The notes beneath the pieces were generated by a model, which saw only the letters and a list, made by a program, of their open reading frames with translations, ran no database searches and was not told the origin of the DNA. DNA of 39,700 bases. It comes from Pseudomonas sp. GTDB taxonomy: Bacteria > Pseudomonadota > Gammaproteobacteria > Pseudomonadales > Pseudomonadaceae. The stretch is from the NCBI GenBank assembly GCA_022448005.1, contig JAKUTK010000048.1, positions 1 through 39,700 of the forward strand. Reading direction: 5' to 3'. The position numbers and the translations under genes were made by a program. This document shows, in pieces, positions 35,429-39,700 of the stretch (position 1 is its first letter; each line of letters begins with the position of its first letter).

Positions 35429-36362
35429 GACCGTTTTCCTCGTTGGCAAAGGCCGCCAGCAGCCCGTCGAAGATGCCGTTTGCCGCTGCCATCAGTTGGT
35501 TGTCATCGGTAATGCTCTCGCGCAGGCCCGCCAGGACACGCTCGATGCCGGACGCTTCCGCAGGCTGGCTGCCACCGACATCGAGGTAGTGAACCAGCGC
35601 GGCGATGCGTGAAAGGCCTGGAGCCTGCAGCACGAAGCTGTCGATCAGGGTTTCGAAGGTGACGCGGTGCCCGACATGGCTGAACGCGGCGCCATCGAAG
35701 TCAAAGCCCAGTGCATCGGCGGGGCAGTCGCTCGGGGATTCCAGCCAGAGGATTTCCGCGCCGCTGTCGATGAAGCGCTGGATGAGCCAGGCACAGGCCA
35801 GCCGGTCGACCCAGGGACGTCGACGGGTTGCCCAGCGACGCCCCTGGTAATGACTGTGGTCCAGCAGCGTGACGGGATGATCCTGAATGTGCGGTTCATC
35901 AGGTGAGAGGGCACGGCTGATTGCCGTCTCCAGCGCTTCCAGCGCGGTCTCCGTCTGCTGCTTCGCAACGCCGGGGAAGAAGTCGATCAGGGCCAACTGG
36001 GCGAAGCTCTTGCGCAGTTTTCTGACCTGGCGAGCGACCTGCAGGGCGTTCTCGGGAAGCAGTCCCTCCCTGCACGCGGCGACTTCGTCGCGCAGCTTGC
36101 TGTACTCCTCACTCCGGTCGAACAGGCCGGCGAAGCGAGTTTCTTCGTCCGGGAATGCCAGCAGAAACGCAGTGCCGCCGCTGACCGTCACATCGCGCTC
36201 CACGGACTCGAACGCCTCGCGGCCCGCGTCCTGCTCAGGCAACAGGTACACACCGTCGCGCAGCACGGCAGCGCCGCAAGCCTTCAACGCCCGCCAGGCA
36301 CGCATACGTTCGGTCGCGTTGGCCGTGGGGAGTGCCAACACAAGAAGAAGCCAATTTTTCAT
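35421..36362 (-). CDS. chrB: ChrB, chromate resistance and regulatory protein
   Basis: A 313-residue ChrB with both usual halves: an N-terminal domain (WLLLVLALPTANATERMRAWRALKACGAAVLRDGVYLLP) and a C-terminal domain (WATRRRPWVDRLACAWLIQRFIDSGAEILWL, FDFDGAAFSHVGHRVTFETLI). ChrB acts as a chromate-responsive regulator of chrBA and may aid chromate reduction. No ribosome site precedes the ATG at 36360-36362, and a 35-bp palindrome abuts it, so the mRNA is probably leaderless or nearly so. Confidence 0.94.
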   Translation of the reverse strand: MKNWLLLVLALPTANATERMRAWRALKACGAAVLRDGVYLLPEQDAGREAFESVERDVTVSGGTAFLLAFPDEETRFAGLFDRSEEYSKLRDEVAACREGLLPENALQVARQVRKLRKSFAQLALIDFFPGVAKQQTETALEALETAISRALSPDEPHIQDHPVTLLDHSHYQGRRWATRRRPWVDRLACAWLIQRFIDSGAEILWLESPSDCPADALGFDFDGAAFSHVGHRVTFETLIDSFVLQAPGLSRIAALVHYLDVGGSQPAEASGIERVLAGLRESITDDNQLMAAANGIFDGLLAAFANEENGHG

Positions 36363-36397
36363 GTAGAGAATCAAACATAAAATGTATGAATCTCTAC
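36363..36397 (-). promoter_or_regulatory. 35-bp palindrome, probable ChrB operator
   Basis: Two 16-base arms (36363-36378 and 36382-36397) separated by AAA match at 14 of 16 positions; arm ends are GTAGAGA and TCTCTAC. The palindrome touches the chrB start codon. It is AT-rich compared with its surroundings and must overlap the promoter. Binding by ChrB is inference. Confidence 0.65.
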
Positions 36398-36453
36398 TTT
36401 AGCTCTGTTCTCAGGAAAATGCACTGCCGGGATGAGGGTTCGATTCACTCACG

Positions 36454-36483
36454 TTGACCGTATCCCCCCAGGGGGGATACGCT
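36454..36483 (+). promoter_or_regulatory. Promoter with CsoR/RcnR-like palindrome, MFS gene
   Basis: TTGACC (36454-36459) and TACGCT (36478-36483) are a plausible -35/-10 pair spaced 18 bases. Between and over them lies a perfect 23-bp palindrome (36459-36481): CGTATCCCCCC, a central A, and the complement. C/G tracts flanked by TA-rich ends are typical operators of the CsoR/RcnR metal sensors; MerR-type control is an alternative because the palindrome fills the spacer. Confidence 0.6.
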
Positions 36484-36520
36484 AGAAACATGAATCACCC
36501 GCACTACCCGGAGGTAGCGC

Positions 36521-37825
36521 ATGCTATCCGTTCTAAAAAATCGTACTTATCGACACCTCTTTCTGGCCCAGGTGATCGCCCTGGTGGGCACTGGTCTGGC
36601 GACGGTTGCCCTCGGGCTTCTGGCATTCGACCTGGCCGGCGCCCAGGCGGGAGCTGTATTGGGTACCGCGCTCGCCATCAAGATGGCGGCTTACATCGGC
36701 GTTGCACCGGTTGCCGCCGCGTTCGCCGAGCATCTGCCGCGCAAGGCGATGCTGGTCACCCTCGATCTGGTCAGGGCAGCGGTCGCGCTGATGCTGCCCT
36801 TCGTCACCGAGATCTGGCAGGTGTACGTGCTGATTTTCGTGCTGCAGTCGGCCTCTGCGGCGTTTACGCCAACCTTCCAGGCCACCATCCCTGACATCCT
36901 GCCGGATGAGCGCGAGTACACCCGGGCGCTTTCCCTTTCGCGCCTGGCCTATGACCTGGAAAGCGTGATCAGTCCGATGCTGGCCGCGCTGTTGCTTACG
37001 GTGGTCAGCTTCCACAGCCTGTTCGCGGGCACGGTGGTGGGCTTCCTGGTGTCCGCCGCGATGGTCGGTACCGTGGTGCTGCCCCTGGCGGCACGAGGAC
37101 CCAAACGCAGCATCTATGAACGCACCACCAAGGGCATGCGGATTTTCCTGCGCACCCCGCGGCTGCGTGGCCTTCTTGCACTGAACCTGACGATCGCAGC
37201 CGCCAGCGCCATGGTCATCGTCAACACCGTGGTACTGGTGCAATCCAAGTTCGCGCTGCCCCAGAGCTCTACCGCCATGGCCTTGATGGCCTTCGGCGGT
37301 GGCTCGATGGTGGTCGCCCTGATGCTGCCCAAGCTGCTGGAACGACTGGACGATCGCAAGGCGATGCTGGCCGGCGGTGCCGTGCTGGTAGCCGGTTTGA
37401 TCCTGGGTACCTTCGTCTCCAGTTACCCGGCGCTGATCCTGTTGTGGCTGGTGTTGGGTGCCGGCTACTCCCTGGCACAGACACCGTCCGGACGCATTCT
37501 GCGGCGCTCGTCCTCAGCCCAGGATCGACCTGCGCTGTTCGCCGCCCAGTTCGCCCTTTCACACGCCTGCTGGCTGATCACCTACCCGCTCGCGGGATGG
37601 TTGGGGGCAAGCGTCAGCCTGACGGCTTCGTTCATCGGACTGAGTCTGGTTGCCGCCGTAGCCTGGCTGGTGAGCAAGCGGATCTGGCGCCCGGAGTATG
37701 AGGAAGACGTGGTAGCGCACAATCACGATGACCTGCCGGAAGACCACCCGCACGTGGCCAACGGCAATGCGCATGCGCACTCGTTCGTCATCGATGACGA
37801 TCACCGGAAATGGCCAAAGCCATAA
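36521..37825 (+). CDS. MFS exporter with histidine-rich tail, NreB-like
   Basis: A 434-residue major facilitator with about 11-12 membrane helices (first: HLFLAQVIALVGTGLATVALGLLAF). It resembles NreB-type and other nickel/cobalt or drug exporters. The last 35 residues after the final helix carry seven histidines (HNHDD, DHPH, NAHAHS, DDDH), a likely metal-binding tail as in NreB. The start at 36521 has GGAGG 6 bases upstream. The metal operator-like palindrome upstream agrees with metal export. Ni/Co specificity is inferred. Confidence 0.85.
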   Translation: MLSVLKNRTYRHLFLAQVIALVGTGLATVALGLLAFDLAGAQAGAVLGTALAIKMAAYIGVAPVAAAFAEHLPRKAMLVTLDLVRAAVALMLPFVTEIWQVYVLIFVLQSASAAFTPTFQATIPDILPDEREYTRALSLSRLAYDLESVISPMLAALLLTVVSFHSLFAGTVVGFLVSAAMVGTVVLPLAARGPKRSIYERTTKGMRIFLRTPRLRGLLALNLTIAAASAMVIVNTVVLVQSKFALPQSSTAMALMAFGGGSMVVALMLPKLLERLDDRKAMLAGGAVLVAGLILGTFVSSYPALILLWLVLGAGYSLAQTPSGRILRRSSSAQDRPALFAAQFALSHACWLITYPLAGWLGASVSLTASFIGLSLVAAVAWLVSKRIWRPEYEEDVVAHNHDDLPEDHPHVANGNAHAHSFVIDDDHRKWPKP

Positions 37826-37874
37826 AGCCCGCGTTGCACGGGTTCTATCGATGATCTTCGCGTAATCCAGAAAG

Positions 37875-37902
37875 AAACAGGGCCGCTTTAGCGGCCCTGT
37901 TT
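37875..37902. terminator. Bidirectional terminator between MFS and lipoprotein genes
   Basis: AAACAGGGCCGC (37875-37886), loop TTTA, and the exact complement ending in TTT (37891-37902). A 12-bp stem with A and T ends, between converging genes, fits a bidirectional intrinsic terminator. Confidence 0.8.
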
Positions 37903-37905
37903 GCA

Positions 37906-38028
37906 TCACTCGTGCGAGTGGCCGTGACCCGCATCGCCAGACTTCGATTCGGTATCAGTACCACCGCAGGCAGCCAACAGGCCGAGGAAGCTCAGCACAA
38001 CGAGCGATTTGAGGATTTTGGTAGTCAT
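37906..38028 (-). CDS. Small His-rich lipoprotein, 40 residues
   Basis: A short frame with all marks of a lipoprotein: MTTKILKSLVVLSFLGLLAAC gives a signal peptide with lipobox LLAAC and the lipidated cysteine at residue 21. The mature part is only 20 residues and ends GHGHSHE, with three histidines in the last six. It lies between the membrane-anchor gene (61 bases upstream) and a terminator, so it is the last gene of the operon. A small metal-binding role at the outer membrane is inferred from the His tail. I know no named family. Confidence 0.75.
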   Translation of the reverse strand: MTTKILKSLVVLSFLGLLAACGGTDTESKSGDAGHGHSHE

Positions 38029-38089
38029 CTTCAGCTATTCCAATTGAGATCAAAAAGTCGGGGCGAACAACAGGTTCGCCCCGGCGGGA

Positions 38090-38770
38090 TTACTTCTTCA
38101 CGTTCAGGTAGTCGCCAGTCGTGTTCAGCACGATGGTGACATCGGCGTTGGTGCGGTTACGCCAGAACCAGCCATGGGTGCCATCGAACAGCGCGGTCAG
38201 GTCGCCCTTGTCGCCTTTCACCTGACGCCCTTTGCTGTAGCTGTGGAAATCGCCTTGGGCGGCGTTGTAGATCTCACCGTGGGTGTCGTGGTTGACCGGG
38301 CCGGATGCGGTCCATTCATAGCTCACAGTGCTGCCCTTGAGCATTTCCAGCTTGATCTCCCGACCTTCGCCTGGCGTCAGGGTTACGGTGACCTGATCGG
38401 ACTTGGCGTTGGCAGCAGGTTTGCTGGATACGGGAGCCGCGGGCTGAGGGGCTGCTGCCACTTGCTGTACGGGTGGCGCTACCGGTGCAGGTGCCGGTGC
38501 AGCAGCAACGACAGGAGCTGGGGCCGGAGCAGCTGCCGCTTTCGACGCAGCCTCGTCAGCCAAAGCCTCGGCAGCGAGGGTGATCTTGATCTCGCCCATT
38601 TGCGTCAGGCCCATGGCGCGGCCCAGGCCGGTCGGGTCGACCGCGTATTCCGAAGGCATCACCACGGTGACCAGCAGGCCCATGGCGACAGCCAGGGCAA
38701 TGACGGTGGAACGAACGAGTTGGCGGCTGCTCGGCAATTCGCTTGCCGATGGGAGTGGAGAATTGAACAT
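38090..38770 (-). CDS. Membrane-anchored periplasmic beta-domain protein
   Basis: A 226-residue protein often labelled transmembrane anchor protein. One helix (about 18-40) near the N-terminus, then a linker (about 75-120) made almost only of Ala, Pro and Val, then a C-terminal beta domain of 100 residues. The domain has SYEWTASGPVNHDTHGE and LFDGTHGWFWRN, with His, Asp and Glu that could bind metal. The function is unknown. It starts 12 bases after the HupE-like stop, so it is in the same operon. The last strand reads DVTIVLNTTGDY. Confidence 0.83.
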   Translation of the reverse strand: MFNSPLPSASELPSSRQLVRSTVIALAVAMGLLVTVVMPSEYAVDPTGLGRAMGLTQMGEIKITLAAEALADEAASKAAAAPAPAPVVAAAPAPAPVAPPVQQVAAAPQPAAPVSSKPAANAKSDQVTVTLTPGEGREIKLEMLKGSTVSYEWTASGPVNHDTHGEIYNAAQGDFHSYSKGRQVKGDKGDLTALFDGTHGWFWRNRTNADVTIVLNTTGDYLNVKK

Positions 38771-38782
38771 GATCAGGAGTCC

Positions 38783-39520
38783 TTAAGCGGTCAGAAACAG
38801 GCCGGAGATCTGGTAACCCATCAACAGGAAACCAGCACTCATCATTGCGACGTTGGCGGTATAGGCATGACGCCAGAAGCTTGGGGTCTGCCTCCAGAAG
38901 CCCATCAGGATCAGAATGGCGCTCAACGCCATCAGCTGACCGATCTCCACCCCTACGTTGAAGGCGATCAGGTTGGGGATCAGCCCATCGGGAGAGATCT
39001 CGTATTCCTGGATCTTGGTTGCCAGGCCGAAGCCGTGCAGCAGGCCGAAAATCAGCGTGGCGGCCTTGGTGTTCGGCTGATAGCCGAACCAGCGCTGGAA
39101 GGCGCCCAGGTTATCCAGGGCCTTGTACACCACCGAGAAACCGATGATTGCGTCGATGACGTACGAGCTGATGCTGACTTCCGTCAGCACGCCGATCAGC
39201 AGCGTCACCGAATGGCCGACCGCAAACAGCGTGACGTACAGGCCGACATCCTTCAGCCGGTAGAGGAAGAAGATGACGCCGAACAGGAACAGCAGATGGT
39301 CGTATCCCGTGACCATGTGCTTGGCGCCCATGTAGATGAAGGGGATCAGCATGACCCCGGTGCTTTCCTGGATGAAGCCCTTGTCACCCTCGGCCACGGC
39401 ATGGGCCAGAGCTTCTGGCATGCCGATGAACAGCGAGGCGACGAGCAGGAACAGCAGATACAACAGGTGGCGTGAACGCATGGCGAACAGGCCCCCACCC
39501 TTTAGGGAGTGCGAATGCAT
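38783..39520 (-). CDS. HupE/UreJ-2 family membrane protein
   Basis: A 245-residue membrane protein of the HupE/UreJ_2 family. A cleavable N-terminal segment (LYLLFLLVASLFIGMPEALAHA) leaves a His-containing mature start. The family motifs are HMVTGYDHLLFLFGVIFF, FAVGHSVTLLIGVL and FGLLHGFGLAT, with histidines and an aspartate in membrane segments suited to a metal. Six or so helices follow. Relatives are called nickel permeases, but this subgroup is not well studied, so metal transport is only probable. It precedes the anchor protein gene and follows a DUF2946-like gene 47 bases away. Confidence 0.87.
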   Translation of the reverse strand: MHSHSLKGGGLFAMRSRHLLYLLFLLVASLFIGMPEALAHAVAEGDKGFIQESTGVMLIPFIYMGAKHMVTGYDHLLFLFGVIFFLYRLKDVGLYVTLFAVGHSVTLLIGVLTEVSISSYVIDAIIGFSVVYKALDNLGAFQRWFGYQPNTKAATLIFGLLHGFGLATKIQEYEISPDGLIPNLIAFNVGVEIGQLMALSAILILMGFWRQTPSFWRHAYTANVAMMSAGFLLMGYQISGLFLTA

Positions 39521-39567
39521 GGATCAATCCTTTCTTGCAGTGATTGTTGGCCGCAGAGCGGCCTTGG

Positions 39568-39699
39568 TCAGGAAGCAAGCACAGGACGGGGTGGGCGTTC
39601 GATACGGAAGATGGGGGGCCAAGGCACGGAATCGCCCAGCATGGCCAGGTGTACCGAGGCTTCGAAATGACTGGAGAAGTGGATTGCAGCTGGTATCTG
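39568..39699 (-). CDS. C-terminal part of a DUF2946-like protein
   Basis: A minus-strand frame enters from the right edge and stops at 39568-39570. The 43 visible residues include HFSSHFEASVHLAMLG and end FRIERPPRPVLAS. The Arg/Pro-rich close is common in short DUF2946/CopL-type proteins linked with metal genes. The start lies outside the window. The family call is tentative; the orientation and 47-base gap put it in the HupE-like operon. Confidence 0.42.
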   Translation of the reverse strand, partial: QIPAAIHFSSHFEASVHLAMLGDSVPWPPIFRIERPPRPVLAS

Positions 39700-39700
39700 T

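Noticed and set aside
38174-39475. Plus-strand open frame of 433 codons
   Set aside because: It spans the opposite strand of two clear genes (anchor protein and HupE-like) and crosses their boundary; its composition (Gln, Asp, His) is a mirror of those genes.
1-39700. Search for CRISPR arrays, tRNA or rRNA genes, attachment sites or a phage module
   Set aside because: No regular repeat-spacer pattern, cloverleaf with a TTCGA-type arm, integrase or phage gene was seen by eye; a covariance model scan would settle tRNA and small RNA genes.

Overview
The window reads as chromosomal DNA of a GC-rich gammaproteobacterium, most likely a Pseudomonas of the stutzeri group (Stutzerimonas). The support is the gene content (DNA polymerase II, CheV, MucD-type protease, DadA-type dehydrogenase, a NosR/NirI-family membrane protein), Pseudomonas-like protein sequences, and high-GC codon use. 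This assignment is inference; there is no rRNA, tRNA or other marker here. No CRISPR array, prophage or origin was seen.

Layout. 1-9900 is ordinary core or soft-core sequence: a DUF3079 mini-protein, a Na/Ca-exchanger-like transporter, polB, a Tat-exported SMP-30-type lactonase with a readable promoter and operator, cheV, a thiolase, and a NosR/NirI-like flavin/iron-sulfur membrane protein without nosZ nearby. 10071-11540 is a run of four small co-directional genes (unknown, GNAT, YkgJ-type cysteine cluster, FKBP). 11656-13161 holds a D-amino-acid dehydrogenase gene behind a complete tandem glycine riboswitch. 13379-21282 holds a large hybrid histidine kinase, a DUF1272 protein, a small exported protein, a MucD/DegP-type protease with a strong terminator, a DUF2254 membrane protein and a HAD phosphatase.

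21407-25221 is a bufferin locus. On the minus strand are a short four-cysteine exported peptide (BufA1-like), its MNIO maturase (BufB), a DUF2063 partner (BufC) and a DoxX protein. Facing them is an ECF sigma factor translationally coupled to a DUF1109/NrsF-type anti-sigma factor. A GTAACC-N16-CGAA promoter-like site precedes bufA, and a near copy in the opposite orientation lies over the start of the sigma gene. The locus looks like a self-contained copper or oxidative stress response.

25310-30222 holds a LysE exporter converging on an AraC regulator, a bacterial homologue of calcium-activated apyrase (CANT1 family), a DUF1615 lipoprotein, a decayed cation/proton antiporter and an ExoD-like protein. 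From about 30425 to the end the content turns accessory and metal-related. There is an IS30-family element immediately upstream of a CzcRS/CopRS-type two-component system, a small exported protein, chrBA chromate resistance with a 35-bp palindrome touching the chrB start codon, and an MFS exporter with a histidine-rich tail behind a CsoR/RcnR-like palindrome. A minus-strand operon follows, running from a DUF2946-like partial gene through HupE/UreJ-2 and a membrane-anchored beta protein to a previously unlisted 40-residue His-rich lipoprotein. This last module is the best candidate for an uncharacterised metal-handling system.
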